NCBI GenBank assembly: GCA_958434805.1
Contig: CAUBDX010000029.1
Coordinates: forward strand, 1 to 39,403
Direction of reading: 5' to 3'
Origin: an uncultured Phocaeicola sp.
Lineage (GTDB): Bacteria; Bacteroidota; Bacteroidia; Bacteroidales; Bacteroidaceae
Length of the DNA: 39,403 nucleotides
A program made the position numbers and the translations under genes. This document shows positions 17,754-27,825 of the stretch, one piece after another; position 1 is the stretch's first letter; every line of letters begins with the position of its first letter. Below the pieces are notes generated by a model. It did not search any database. It was not told the DNA's origin and saw nothing but the letters and a program-made list of their open reading frames with translations.

Positions 17754-18974
17754 ATGATTTATAATCTAGTCATCTATATTTATCTATTCGGGGTTAAGCT
17801 GGCTGCATTGTTCAGCTCCAAGCCTGCCAAGATGGTGAAAGGTCATCGGGAGGTATTTGATATCCTGCGTGACAAGATTGACCGGAATGCCCGTTATATC
17901 TGGTTTCATGCAGCATCTTTGGGCGAGTTTGAACAAGGACGTCCATTAATTGAGCGTATTCGTAAGGAGCACCCTGAGTATAGAATATTGCAGACTTTTT
18001 TTTCTCCTTCAGGGTATGAAGTGAGAAAAAACTATCAAGGGGCTGATATTGTGTGTTATCTGCCCTTTGATACACCTCGTAATGTGAGGCGTTTTATCGA
18101 GATGGTGAATCCCTGTATGGTATTCTTTATAAAGTATGAATTTTGGCAGAATTATTTGAATACACTTTATAAGAAAGGTATTCCGGTTTATAGTGTTTCG
18201 TCTATATTCCGCCCGAATCAGATTTTTTTCCGTTGGTATGGTAAGGATTACCGTAAAGTGCTGAAGACTTTTTCACATTTATTTGTGCAGAATGAAGTCT
18301 CTGAAAAACTGTTGGCAAGTATCGGTGTTACTGATGTAACGATTGTAGGTGATACTCGTTTTGATCGGGTATTGGATATTTGCACTGTTGCCAAGGATCT
18401 CCCTTTGGTAAAAGCATTTAAAGGAAATTCTAAGACTTTTGTTGCCGGTAGTTCGTGGGGACCTGATGAAGATATTTTTATCAGGTACTTTAATGAACAC
18501 CCCGAAATGAAGTTGGTCATAGCCCCTCATGTGGTGAGTGACAGCCATTTGAAAGAAATCATGGAGAAGGTAAAGCGTCCTTGTGTCCGTTATACAGAGG
18601 CAACAGCAGAAAATGTATCGAAAGCCGATTGCCTGATTATTGATTGTTATGGGTTGCTTTCATCCATTTACCGTTATGGGGAAATTTCGTATATCGGTGG
18701 AGGATTTGGAGTTGGTATTCATAATGTGCTTGAGGCAGCTGTGTACGGCATTCCGGTTATTTTTGGTCCGAACAATAAGAAATTCCGTGAGGCTCAACAT
18801 CTTTTAGAAAAGAAGGGTGGGTTTGAAATCAATGATTATGAGGAATTTAAACGTTTGATGGATAGATTCCTGACTGATAACAGCTATTTGCAGCAGGCGG
18901 GAAATGCAGCCGGAGATTATGTGAAGAATAATTCCGGAGCCTTGGAGAAGATTATGAAAGCAATTCGGTTGTAA
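17754..18974 (+). CDS. waaA: 3-deoxy-D-manno-octulosonic acid transferase (Kdo transferase)
   Basis: 406 aa, close to the usual ~425. WaaA (KdtA) transfers Kdo from CMP-Kdo to the lipid A precursor in LPS biosynthesis and acts at the inner membrane. An N-terminal hydrophobic helix (residues 2-20) would anchor it. Family features include WFHAASLGEFEQGRPLIERI near 49-68, the QTFFSPSGYEV segment near residue 83, and the C-terminal nucleotide-sugar region GGGFGVGIHNVLEAAVYGIPVIFGP near 317-341. It follows gltX closely and ends before a hairpin terminator. Confidence 0.95.
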   Translation: MIYNLVIYIYLFGVKLAALFSSKPAKMVKGHREVFDILRDKIDRNARYIWFHAASLGEFEQGRPLIERIRKEHPEYRILQTFFSPSGYEVRKNYQGADIVCYLPFDTPRNVRRFIEMVNPCMVFFIKYEFWQNYLNTLYKKGIPVYSVSSIFRPNQIFFRWYGKDYRKVLKTFSHLFVQNEVSEKLLASIGVTDVTIVGDTRFDRVLDICTVAKDLPLVKAFKGNSKTFVAGSSWGPDEDIFIRYFNEHPEMKLVIAPHVVSDSHLKEIMEKVKRPCVRYTEATAENVSKADCLIIDCYGLLSSIYRYGEISYIGGGFGVGIHNVLEAAVYGIPVIFGPNNKKFREAQHLLEKKGGFEINDYEEFKRLMDRFLTDNSYLQQAGNAAGDYVKNNSGALEKIMKAIRL

Positions 18975-18998
18975 TCTAGTTTAAGGTATAATAATAAG

Positions 18999-19041
18999 AG
19001 CCGTTTGTGAGATAAGTATTATCTTTCAGGCGGCTTTCTCT
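18999..19041 (+). terminator. terminator after waaA
   Basis: AGCCG (18999-19003) pairs with CGGCT (19031-19035), with inner pairing between GAGATAA and TTATCTT, followed by a pyrimidine-rich run. Confidence 0.65.
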
Positions 19042-19052
19042 TATTTAATTCC

Positions 19053-19060
19053 TATCTTTG
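19053..19060 (+). promoter_or_regulatory. -7 box for the ECF sigma gene
   Basis: TATCTTTG, exact match 17 bp before the ATG at 19078. It indicates that the sigma/anti-sigma pair is expressed from a housekeeping promoter. Confidence 0.6.
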
Positions 19061-19077
19061 CGTTCAATAATTATTTT

Positions 19078-19623
19078 ATGAGCATTAATGACGATATATT
19101 GTTATTGAAACTCATTCAAAGCGGTAATGAGCAAGCGTTTAAGTATTTATTTGATACTTATTTTGCATCGTTATGTCGTTTTGCGCATGTCTATGTATCA
19201 GATACCCAAGATGCTGAAGAGCTTATATTAGAGCTTTTCGTTCATATTTGGGAACATAGAAATGAAATAAATATTACTCTTTCGTTTAAAGCATACCTTT
19301 TTCAGGCAGCCCGCAACCGGTGCTTAAATTATCTGCGTGACAATCGTTCAATGCTTCGTCTTGAAGAAGTGGAAGAGGAAATAAGAGATGAAGATATCTC
19401 GGCTCTTGAAATGGAGGAATTGCAACATCTTATTATGGAGGCTATTTGTGCATTACCCGATAAATGTCGGGAGGTTTTTCAATATAGTCGGCATGAAAAC
19501 CTCTCAAATAGAGAAATAGCAGAAAAAATGCAAATCTCAATAAAAACGGTAGAAGCTCAGATAACTAAAGCTTTAAAGTTAATAAAGAACTTCTTGGACG
19601 AAAAATATATCTATCTTTTTTAA
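19078..19623 (+). CDS. ECF-type RNA polymerase sigma factor (Bacteroidota SusC-linked)
   Basis: 181 aa. Region 2 spans about residues 10-78 (LLKLIQSGNEQAFKYLFDTY through AEELILELFVHIWEHR), and region 4 spans about 128-176 with the helix-turn-helix NREIAEKMQISIKTVEAQITKA. No region 3 is present, as expected for an ECF factor. It is followed by a FecR anti-sigma gene and an STN-containing SusC, the arrangement in which the anti-sigma releases the factor when the outer-membrane transporter binds its glycan. The expected target is the susC promoter downstream. Confidence 0.93.
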   Translation: MSINDDILLLKLIQSGNEQAFKYLFDTYFASLCRFAHVYVSDTQDAEELILELFVHIWEHRNEINITLSFKAYLFQAARNRCLNYLRDNRSMLRLEEVEEEIRDEDISALEMEELQHLIMEAICALPDKCREVFQYSRHENLSNREIAEKMQISIKTVEAQITKALKLIKNFLDEKYIYLF

Positions 19624-19700
19624 AAAAAACTCTTTTTTGAATAAGGGTTATTTCATTTTGATGTGTCATACGGTTGTAAAAAGCTAAAAAGACATACGAA

Positions 19701-20702
19701 ATGAAAAAAGAAATACCCTGGAATCTAATTATTCAAAAGCTGAAACACGATATTACAGCTGAAGAAGAACACGACTTGACCGTGTGGTTGGCTGAGGATA
19801 ACCATAGGGTAATTTTTGAGGAGTTACAAACTTTGTGGCAAAAGGTACAGGAAAATGCTATTAATTACACTCTCGATACAAATTATTATTGGAAAGAATT
19901 ATCGAAACGAATGAAGACTACAGAGGTAAAAGCTGAACCTTCTGTTCATAAGACTCGTTCTGTATCTTTCAAACGCTATGCTGCTGTTGCTTCTGTTTTT
20001 TTGCTTATAGCTCTCTCTTGTACATTATATATAGGTATAAATTTGGGTCGCCCGGAATTAAGTACTCAGCACTATACTAATTTGAGTGGAAAATCTAAAA
20101 TTGCATTGCCGGATGGTACGGAAGTTTGGTTGCATACAAATACTTCTTTGACTTATGATACCGATTATAAATTAGCTAATAGGGTTGTGAATGTTGAAGG
20201 AGAAGCATATTTTGATGTTGTTCATGATCCAGCTAAGCCATTTATTGTGCAAACGGAGGGTATGAAAGTTATAGTTCATGGAACAAAATTTAATGTGGAG
20301 TCTTTTTCGCATTCCAATATAACGGTAGTAAGTTTGTTGGAAGGTTCTGTTGAATTGGAGACAGAAAAAGAAAGTAAGATGCTACGTCCCGGAGAATTAG
20401 CTACTTTTAATAAAAGAGATTGTCAACTGTCTGTAACAGAAGGTGATGTCTTTTTTATGAGTTCTTGGGCTGAAGACCAAATTGTATTTTCACAAAAGTC
20501 TCTAGGGGATATCTGTCGCTTCTTGGCTAAGTGGTATCAAATACAGATAGTTATAGATCCTTTATTGAAAGATTCATATCATTACACATTTACATTACGT
20601 AACGAATCTCTTGAGGAGATTTTACGAATCATGTCTCGGATAAATCCGATAGAATATACATTTGATGAAAAAAATCGATTGTTCATATCCTCCAAAAAAT
20701 GA
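19701..20702 (+). CDS. FecR-family transmembrane anti-sigma factor
   Basis: 333 aa. A cytoplasmic N-terminal ~90 residues should bind the sigma factor, a single membrane helix lies at about 94-114 (VASVFLLIALSCTLYIG), and the periplasmic FecR domain follows with GKSKIALPDGTEVWLHTNTS and VNVEGEAYFDV near 165-180. The C-terminal ~75 residues are DUF4974-like (ICRFLAKWYQIQIVIDP) and probably touch the STN domain of SusC. It lies 77 bp after the sigma gene. Confidence 0.93.
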   Translation: MKKEIPWNLIIQKLKHDITAEEEHDLTVWLAEDNHRVIFEELQTLWQKVQENAINYTLDTNYYWKELSKRMKTTEVKAEPSVHKTRSVSFKRYAAVASVFLLIALSCTLYIGINLGRPELSTQHYTNLSGKSKIALPDGTEVWLHTNTSLTYDTDYKLANRVVNVEGEAYFDVVHDPAKPFIVQTEGMKVIVHGTKFNVESFSHSNITVVSLLEGSVELETEKESKMLRPGELATFNKRDCQLSVTEGDVFFMSSWAEDQIVFSQKSLGDICRFLAKWYQIQIVIDPLLKDSYHYTFTLRNESLEEILRIMSRINPIEYTFDEKNRLFISSKK

Positions 20703-20938
20703 ATTGAAGATTGTAGTGAAAGAATATTTAAGTATAAACCTTTAATTGTAAGCCTATGAAACACGACAAAAAATAAGTCCAAAGAAAAGAGGGGAAACTG
20801 TGTATAAAGCCCCCCTCCCCCTAGTTTAATAACTTTATTATTAACAGGAATATGAGTCTGTAAAAAGAAAACGGTCTAGGTTTTCTTACTGAAAAGGTTA
20901 CAGCGAATATTCCATAGTTAACTTTAACTCACAAATAT
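20703..20938 (+). promoter_or_regulatory. susC upstream region, candidate ECF-dependent promoter
   Basis: These 236 bp contain no gene. They hold a C-rich tract near 20810-20821 and, 12 bp before the susC ATG, TAACTTTA (20919-20926), which misses the housekeeping -7 consensus by one base. The absence of a perfect housekeeping box fits control by the neighbouring ECF sigma factor, but no ECF promoter motif can be assigned from one sequence. Confidence 0.35.
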
Positions 20939-23900
20939 ATGAATTTAAAAAAATATCTAGCAACTTTAATGCTTTTATATTTCTGCGGAAGCTCAATTTA
21001 TGCACAAGTGAAAGATAAGCTTGTTACGATTAGCTTCAAAAATATTCCTCTTTCAGAGGCTATGGCGCGTATTGAGAAGGAGAGTGGTTATACTTTCTTT
21101 TATGACGCCACTCAGGTGAATAGTAATCAAAAAGTAAGTTTGAACGTTAGTAATTCAAGTATAGCAGAAGCTGTGAAAACGATGCTGAAGCATACGGGAA
21201 TTCAGTTTGAAATAACTAATACTCAGATTGCATTAATTGGTAAGAAGACTAAAAAAACGACAGGAAAGCCTATTGTAGTCAGAGGAACAGTTTTGGATGA
21301 AAATAATGAGCCTGTTATTGGAGCCAATGTGGTGGTTGAAGGTACTACTACAGGTGTGATTACAGACTTTAATGGTGAATATTCGTTGGAGGCGCCAGAA
21401 GGTGCAAATTTGCAGATTTCTTATATAGGCTATACATCACAAACAGTGAAAGCAGGCAATAAGTCAGCTGTTATTAAACTGAAAGAAGACTCTCAAATGT
21501 TGAGTGAAGTTGTTGTTGTAGGTTATGGTACGATGAAAAAGCAGGATTTGACAGGTGCCGTTAATTCTTTGAAAGCAACAGACATGGAGAAAGAACAGCG
21601 TCAGACTATTCAAGATATGTTGCGCTCCGGTGTTGCGGGTTTGGCTGTTGGTATGGAGACCGATGCAAAAGGGAATACAAGTATGATGATTCGTGGTAAA
21701 AGTACAATTTCTGCGAGCACATCTCCCTTGCTTGTATTGGATGGCGTGATTTATCCGGGACAAATGACAGATATTAATCCTAATGATGTTGAGCGAATTG
21801 ATGTTTTGAAGGATGCTAGTTCGGCTGCGGTATATGGTGCACAAGCTGCTAATGGTGTCGTCTTGATAACAACAAAAAAAGGAACTTCTTCAAAGAAACC
21901 GGTAATTAATTTCAATGCAACGGTAGGTGCTTCTTTTGTTGCTTCATTACCTGATGTTTATAAGGGAAAGGATTATTTAAATTTTCGTAGAGATGTAATT
22001 AAGAGTATCAATAGTGCGGATGCTGCAAGTGGTCGTTATGATAGTCCTGAAAATTTGTCGGGAGCAGAACTGGAGGCATGGATGGATGGCGCGACAGGTG
22101 ATCCTACTGAGGTTTGGATGCAACGCCTGGAATATAATGATATTGAGATTCAAAACTATATGTCTGGTAATGAGGTAAATTGGAAGGATTGGATTTATCA
22201 AAATGCTGCTTTCCGCCAAGATTATACAGTAAGCATTGCTGGTAAGAAAGAAGAAATGTCTTATTACTCTTCTTTGAATTATGTAAAAAATGAAAGTAAT
22301 ATTAAAGGCGGCGGATATAGTGCTATTCGTGCTCGCGTGAATGTGGAAAATAAAGTTGCTGGCTTTTTGACATATGGGCTGAATACACAGTTTACTGTAA
22401 GGAATGAAGGCTATATAGGACGTGATAATTCATATACTTCATTGTCTCCGTTTGGAAGTGTATATGAAGAGGATGGGGTTACTCCTAAATATTATCCAAA
22501 TGATAATAATAATGCGACTAATCCATTGATCTCTCAAACCTATACAGATAAGCGCAATGATATTTATAATTTGAATGCATCTGTTTTCATGAAAGCAGAT
22601 TTGCCATTGGGATTTTCATTACAGACAACTTACTCTCCTCGTTTTGAGTGGACAAACTATGCTTATCATCGTTCTGCGGATCATCCGGCTTATAAAGATG
22701 AAGGAGGTTATGTGCAGCGCCAAAATACAACATTGTTTTATTGGCAATGGGATAATATGTTGAAGTGGAAAAAGGATTTTGGAAAGCATGCATTTGATTT
22801 TACAGGTTTGTTAAATTGGGAAAAACGGAGATATTGGTCAAATACCAGTGAAAACTCTGCTTTTCAGCCAAGTGATAATTTAGGTTCATCCGGTATTGGA
22901 TTTGGTACTTCTCCTGTAGTTGAAGCTAATGATACATATAGGACAGGAGCTGCTTTGATGGGACGTTTGCATTATTCTTATGATAATCGTTATATGATAA
23001 CCGGGACAGTTCGTCGTGATGGGTATTCAGCTTTTGGACAAGCCAACCCATATGCTGTTTTTCCTTCTGTTGCATTAGGTTGGGTGTTTTCAGAAGAATC
23101 GTTTATGGATAAGATTGAGTGGTTGGAATATGCGAAATTACGTGTGTCATGGGGTAAAAATGGTAATCGGTCTATCGGTGAATATGCAGCATTGATGCAG
23201 TTATCTCCTCGTAAATATTTTTATTATGATCCCAATACAGGTGAGTTAATTCCTATTAATACGTTTTATTGTTATAATATGGCAAATGCCGGATTGAAAT
23301 GGGAAAATACGGAATCTTGGAATCTTGGGTTGGATTTTACGGTACTTGGTGGCCGTTTAGGTGGTAGTATTGATCTATATAATAAAAAAACAAATGACCT
23401 TTTAAATAATCGTCAATTGCCTAGTTTAATTGGTTATAGTTCCGTAACGTCAAATATTGGTGAAATTAATAATAAAGGTATAGAGCTTTCATTGCATTCC
23501 ACTAATATTAATAAGCCGAACTTAACTTGGAGAACAACTTTAAATCTATCATACAATAAGAATACCATTAAACATTTGTATGGTATTATGGAGGATATTA
23601 AGGATGATGAGGGTAATGTGATTGGACAAAAAGAAGCAGATGATATTACTAATGGTTATTTCATAGGACATGCTTTAGATGAAATATGGGGATATAAATT
23701 TATTGGAGTATGGCAAGAAAATGAAGCGGAGGAGGCTGCTAAATATAAGCAACAGCCTGGTGATCCCAAATTATTGGATGTAGACAATAATTATAAGTTC
23801 AATAATGACGATAAGGTATTCCAAGGTAATACGACTCCAAAAGTACGTTGGAATATGCGTAATGAATTTACTTTATTTAAAAATTGGAATGTATCATTCA

Positions 23901-24283
23901 GTATGTATTCTTATTTAGGGCATAAAAAAACGATGTCTCGTTTTACTAACTCGAATGCTTTGTTGAATATAACTAATTCTATAGTACGTGAGTATTGGAC
24001 TCCTGATAATCCGATAAATGATTACCCTCGTTTAAAAGCAACTTCTCCCGGTGGTGTATCTTATAATATTTATCAGAATGCATCATTCTTGCGCTTTGAC
24101 AATATTTCGGTTGGTTATACTTTCCCTAAAACAATGATTCAACCACTGAAAATACAGGCTTTGAGTGTGAATTTGACATTAAAGAATGTAGGAGTAATCT
24201 CGGGATGGTCAGCAGGTGATCCGGAAAATAGTGATGCTAATACTCCTAGAACTTTATTGTTTGGACTTAATATGACATTGTAA
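20939..24283 (+). CDS. SusC/RagA-type TonB-dependent transporter with STN domain
   Basis: 1114 aa. The order is signal peptide (1-22, ending SSIYA), STN signalling domain (about 27-100, ITFKN-like ISFKNIPLSEAMARIEKESGY), carboxypeptidase-D-like domain (about 110-190, GTVLDENNEPVIGANVVVEG), TonB plug (about 195-330, VVVGYGTMKKQDLTGAV and VLKDASSAAVYGAQAANGVVLI), and a long beta-barrel ending FGLNMTL. It imports oligosaccharides across the outer membrane with TonB energy. The STN domain allows signalling to the FecR anti-sigma. It is 12 bp before susD and AT-rich compared with the enzyme genes downstream. Confidence 0.96.
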   Translation: MNLKKYLATLMLLYFCGSSIYAQVKDKLVTISFKNIPLSEAMARIEKESGYTFFYDATQVNSNQKVSLNVSNSSIAEAVKTMLKHTGIQFEITNTQIALIGKKTKKTTGKPIVVRGTVLDENNEPVIGANVVVEGTTTGVITDFNGEYSLEAPEGANLQISYIGYTSQTVKAGNKSAVIKLKEDSQMLSEVVVVGYGTMKKQDLTGAVNSLKATDMEKEQRQTIQDMLRSGVAGLAVGMETDAKGNTSMMIRGKSTISASTSPLLVLDGVIYPGQMTDINPNDVERIDVLKDASSAAVYGAQAANGVVLITTKKGTSSKKPVINFNATVGASFVASLPDVYKGKDYLNFRRDVIKSINSADAASGRYDSPENLSGAELEAWMDGATGDPTEVWMQRLEYNDIEIQNYMSGNEVNWKDWIYQNAAFRQDYTVSIAGKKEEMSYYSSLNYVKNESNIKGGGYSAIRARVNVENKVAGFLTYGLNTQFTVRNEGYIGRDNSYTSLSPFGSVYEEDGVTPKYYPNDNNNATNPLISQTYTDKRNDIYNLNASVFMKADLPLGFSLQTTYSPRFEWTNYAYHRSADHPAYKDEGGYVQRQNTTLFYWQWDNMLKWKKDFGKHAFDFTGLLNWEKRRYWSNTSENSAFQPSDNLGSSGIGFGTSPVVEANDTYRTGAALMGRLHYSYDNRYMITGTVRRDGYSAFGQANPYAVFPSVALGWVFSEESFMDKIEWLEYAKLRVSWGKNGNRSIGEYAALMQLSPRKYFYYDPNTGELIPINTFYCYNMANAGLKWENTESWNLGLDFTVLGGRLGGSIDLYNKKTNDLLNNRQLPSLIGYSSVTSNIGEINNKGIELSLHSTNINKPNLTWRTTLNLSYNKNTIKHLYGIMEDIKDDEGNVIGQKEADDITNGYFIGHALDEIWGYKFIGVWQENEAEEAAKYKQQPGDPKLLDVDNNYKFNNDDKVFQGNTTPKVRWNMRNEFTLFKNWNVSFSMYSYLGHKKTMSRFTNSNALLNITNSIVREYWTPDNPINDYPRLKATSPGGVSYNIYQNASFLRFDNISVGYTFPKTMIQPLKIQALSVNLTLKNVGVISGWSAGDPENSDANTPRTLLFGLNMTL

Positions 24284-24295
24284 AATAGAAGAAAT

Positions 24296-26137
24296 ATGAA
24301 ATCAATAAAAGTGAAAACATTTTGTGCTGGTGCGTTAGGGTTAGTGATGTTGGCTAGTTGTTCGGATTGGCTGGATCCAAAACCATTGTCTTTTTTTACA
24401 CCAGAAAATACATTTGATACTTATGCGGGTTTAAAGTCGGCAACAGATATGTTAAACCGCGATGTTCGTTACTTTGACTTTTACCCGACTTCAGGTTCGG
24501 CCGAACCTTGTATTCTTTCTGAATATTGGTTTTCGGAAATGGCAGTAAATGGGCGTACTGATGCTAATAATGTACCGGTTGACTTGACAGCTTTGATAAC
24601 ACCGAGTGCAAGCCTGAGTGGAAATGCGTCTCAGATTAATAACTATTGGACATATTTATATAAAGGTATTAAAGACGCCAATACTTTGTTGAATAGAGCA
24701 ACTACTGCACAGTATGAGAACGAGGAGCAACGGAAAGAGGTGGAAGCTTTGGCTTATTTTCATCGGGCTTATCGTTACTATCGTTTGGTGCATCAATATG
24801 GAGATGTTCCTTTTATCGTGAACGAGGTAACTTCGCCACGCTATGATTTTTATACAACGAAACGCGAGGTAATCTTAAAACAACTGAAAGAAGATTTGGA
24901 GAATTCTGCAGCTTACCTTTCAAACAGTGTATATGTTGGACAAGTAAGTCAGGCGGCTGCTTATCATTTATTAGCTAAGATAAATTTGGCTTTGGGTGAT
25001 TTTGATGCAGCGATAGAGGCAGCAAATAAAGTAATTAATGATGGTGTACATTATTTGATGACTGATCGTTTTGGAGTAGATAAAAATGATCCTACTAAAA
25101 ATGTTATTTGGGATTTACATCAATCTGAAAATAAACATTTGCCTGAAAATAAGGAAGTTCTGTATATTGTGTTAGATGACTATGCTCAAACTGATGCTCG
25201 TTCTGCTGCCGGTCTGGAAATTAAACGTCAGATTTTGCCTTGGTTTACGGCTTCAGGGAAGGTTAGTACCCCTGATGGAAAGAGCGCTTTTGTGGATAAT
25301 AATGAAACAAAGAACCCTTATTTGTTGGAATATGGTCGTGGAGTATGTTCGTTGCGTCAAACATGGTATGCTACACATATGATATGGACTTTGGATGATA
25401 CGGATTTACGTCACGCTCCAGGAAATTGGATGAAAATGACAGATTTGAAATATAATAATCCTGCTCTAAAAGGTACATCCGAATGGTATGGAAAACCTTT
25501 ACAAATGTATAATGATAAAGGAGAATGTTTGATTGCTGATACAATTCGCTGTTGGGTGGATTGGCCTCATTATAAGACTAATGTAGCTGATCAAAAGGCA
25601 AATTGGTGGCGTGGAGGTTGGGCTGATTGGTATGTCTTTCGTTTAGCTGAAACATATTTGTTGAGAGCAGAAGCTTATGTCTGGAAAGGTGAGAAAAACT
25701 TGGCTGCTGCTGACATTAATAAGGTACGTGAACGTGCAGGTGCCCGTCCTATTACGGCTAGCGAAGTATCTATATCACAGGTCTTGGATGAACGTGCTCG
25801 TGAGTTATTCTATGAAGAACCTCGTAAGTGTGAACTGACTCGTATTGCTTATATTTATGCTAAAACTGGCATACCTGCGGATAATGGAAAGACTTATTCA
25901 TTAGATAAATTCTCGACGGAAAATTATTTCTATGATAGAATTATGTCACTGACGGAGTTTTATAATAAAGGAGTGAAAAATGCCTATGGGTTAACTTATA
26001 CTATGCAGCCATATCATGTATTGTGGCCTATTGCATTAAAAGCCACTTCAACAAATGTAGAGGGGCATATTAATCAGACTCCAGGATACGATGGTTGGGA
26101 AAATAACATTGAACCTATGGATAGACCTAATGACTAA
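24296..26137 (+). CDS. SusD/RagB-type surface glycan-binding lipoprotein
   Basis: 613 aa. The lipobox LASC places the lipidated cysteine at C22, followed by SDWLDPKPLSFFTPENTF as in SusD proteins. The N-terminal half shows the tetratricopeptide-like helices of SusD, including EVEALAYFHRAYRYYRLVHQYGDVPF near residues 148-173, and the C-terminal part has RLAETYLLRAEAYVWKGE and ERARELFYEEPRKCEL. It should cap the SusC barrel on the cell surface and bind the target glycan. A hairpin terminator follows. Confidence 0.96.
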   Translation: MKSIKVKTFCAGALGLVMLASCSDWLDPKPLSFFTPENTFDTYAGLKSATDMLNRDVRYFDFYPTSGSAEPCILSEYWFSEMAVNGRTDANNVPVDLTALITPSASLSGNASQINNYWTYLYKGIKDANTLLNRATTAQYENEEQRKEVEALAYFHRAYRYYRLVHQYGDVPFIVNEVTSPRYDFYTTKREVILKQLKEDLENSAAYLSNSVYVGQVSQAAAYHLLAKINLALGDFDAAIEAANKVINDGVHYLMTDRFGVDKNDPTKNVIWDLHQSENKHLPENKEVLYIVLDDYAQTDARSAAGLEIKRQILPWFTASGKVSTPDGKSAFVDNNETKNPYLLEYGRGVCSLRQTWYATHMIWTLDDTDLRHAPGNWMKMTDLKYNNPALKGTSEWYGKPLQMYNDKGECLIADTIRCWVDWPHYKTNVADQKANWWRGGWADWYVFRLAETYLLRAEAYVWKGEKNLAAADINKVRERAGARPITASEVSISQVLDERARELFYEEPRKCELTRIAYIYAKTGIPADNGKTYSLDKFSTENYFYDRIMSLTEFYNKGVKNAYGLTYTMQPYHVLWPIALKATSTNVEGHINQTPGYDGWENNIEPMDRPND

Positions 26138-26155
26138 TTTTTTCTATTGAAGAAT

Positions 26156-26210
26156 AAAAGTCCCTTGTTAAATTCTGTATTTTAATGCTGTTTAATCAAG
26201 GGACTTTTTT
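26156..26210 (+). terminator. terminator after susD
   Basis: AAAAGTCCCTTG (26156-26167) and CAAGGGACTTTT (26197-26208) form a perfect 12-bp stem with a T-run at the end. It separates the susCD transcript from the enzyme genes. Confidence 0.8.
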
Positions 26211-26299
26211 ATATAACTTATAAACCTGTCATTAGAACATAATCTTATAATTTTATAGTTTATATAGACAATTTGTGTAGGTAATAACAACAATATTGG

Positions 26300-26331
26300 T
26301 TGGTGTCATTCTACCGTTTTTGTTATTTTTG
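26300..26331 (+). promoter_or_regulatory. housekeeping-type promoter of the glycoside hydrolase operon
   Basis: TTGG at 26300-26303 resembles the Bacteroides -33 element and is 20 bp before TATTTTTG at 26324-26331, an exact -7 match. The ATG is at 26383. With the terminator upstream, this suggests that the enzyme genes are transcribed separately from susCD. Confidence 0.5.
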
Positions 26332-26382
26332 CCATGTTTATTATTAATATGAAGACTGCATTAATAACCCTATTATTTAAAT

Positions 26383-27825
26383 ATGAAAAACAAATTCTTA
26401 CAGACTTTTATTTTCTTTTCTTTATTGTCGGCAGGGGTTTCCGCTCAGCCCGGTCATAAATTATTACCTGCCGAACAGGAAATTCCTTTGAACTATGGTG
26501 CCGATCGTTTGGGTAAACGTTATGACGCGGATATGCAGAAATTTCGGGACAACCGTTTGGGCGCTTTTATCCATTGGGGGCTTTATGCCATTCCCGGTGG
26601 TGAATGGAACGGGAAAGTCTATCCGGGTGCTGCGGAATGGCTCAAGTCATGGGCAAAAGTTCCGTCAGGCGAGTGGCTGGAGTTGATGAAACAGTGGAAT
26701 CCGACGAAGTTTGATGCCAGGAAGTGGGCAAAGATGGCCAAGGAGATGGGAGTTCGTTATGTGAAGATCACCACCAAGCACCATGAAGGCTTTTGCCTCT
26801 GGCCCAGTAAGTATACAGAAAACACAGTGGCCAATACCCCATACAAGAAAGACCTTTTGGGGGAAATGGTAAAGGCGTATAACGATGAGGGCATTGACGT
26901 ACATTTCTATTTCTCTGTGATGGACTGGAGCCACCCGGACTGGCGTTATGATGTGAAGACACCCGAGGACAGCGCTGCTTTCAGCCGTTTTCTGACGTTT
27001 ACGGATAATCAGCTGAAGGAGCTTGCAACCCTTTATCCGACGGTAAAGGACTTCTGGTTTGACGGCACCTGGGATGCCAGCATCAAGAAGAACGGTTGGT
27101 GGACGGCCCATGTGGAGCGTATGCTGAAGGAGATGCTTCCGGGCGTGACCATCAACAGCCGTTTGCGTGCCGATGACTACGGGAAACGTCATTTTGACAG
27201 CAACGGTCATTTGATGGGAGATTATGAATCCGGTTACGAACGCCGTTTGCCCGACCCGGTGAAGGACTTGAAAGTGACCCGCTGGGACTGGGAAGCCTGT
27301 ATGACGGTACCCGAAAACCAATGGGGATACCATAAAGACTGGTCTCTCAGTTATGTCAAGACTCCGGTGGAGGTGCTCGAACGTATCGTTCATGCCGTGT
27401 CCATGGGTGGCAATATGGTTGTCAACTTCGGTCCTCAGGCGGATGGGGATTTCCGTTCGGAAGAAAAGGAACTGGCTAAATCCATCGGTGCTTGGATGAA
27501 GAAGAATGGCCAATGCATTTATGGTTGCGACTATGCCGGTTGGGAGAAACAGCCTTGGGGATATTACACCCGCAAGGGGTTGGATGTTTACATGGTTGTC
27601 TTTAATTGTCCTTATTCAAAGCATCTGACGGTGAAGACACCGAAGGGCACCCGGGTAGTGAAAGCCGCATTGCTGAATGGAAAATCGGTGAAGGTGGTTG
27701 AGACGGCACGGAATGAGTATAATGTGGATATGCCTGCACAGGAACCCGGCGAACCGTTTGTCATCAAACTGCAGATAAAAGAAGCAGCCGGTGTCGTGGA
27801 TAAATATCGTGATGCTTTAACCTGA
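26383..27825 (+). CDS. exported alpha-L-fucosidase, GH29
   Basis: 480 aa. A signal peptide spans about 1-22 (ending GVSAQ). The GH29 signature NRLGAFIHWGLYAIPGGEWNG lies near residues 57-77, MGVRYVKITTKHHEGFCLW near 124-142, and the catalytic nucleophile is D227 in FWFDG. The acid/base residue, variable in GH29, was not assigned. The enzyme removes terminal alpha-L-fucose from glycans by a retaining mechanism, probably in the periplasm. The GC content is clearly above that of susCD. The stop codon overlaps the next start by one base (TGATG), indicating translational coupling with the GH105 gene. Confidence 0.93.
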   Translation: MKNKFLQTFIFFSLLSAGVSAQPGHKLLPAEQEIPLNYGADRLGKRYDADMQKFRDNRLGAFIHWGLYAIPGGEWNGKVYPGAAEWLKSWAKVPSGEWLELMKQWNPTKFDARKWAKMAKEMGVRYVKITTKHHEGFCLWPSKYTENTVANTPYKKDLLGEMVKAYNDEGIDVHFYFSVMDWSHPDWRYDVKTPEDSAAFSRFLTFTDNQLKELATLYPTVKDFWFDGTWDASIKKNGWWTAHVERMLKEMLPGVTINSRLRADDYGKRHFDSNGHLMGDYESGYERRLPDPVKDLKVTRWDWEACMTVPENQWGYHKDWSLSYVKTPVEVLERIVHAVSMGGNMVVNFGPQADGDFRSEEKELAKSIGAWMKKNGQCIYGCDYAGWEKQPWGYYTRKGLDVYMVVFNCPYSKHLTVKTPKGTRVVKAALLNGKSVKVVETARNEYNVDMPAQEPGEPFVIKLQIKEAAGVVDKYRDALT

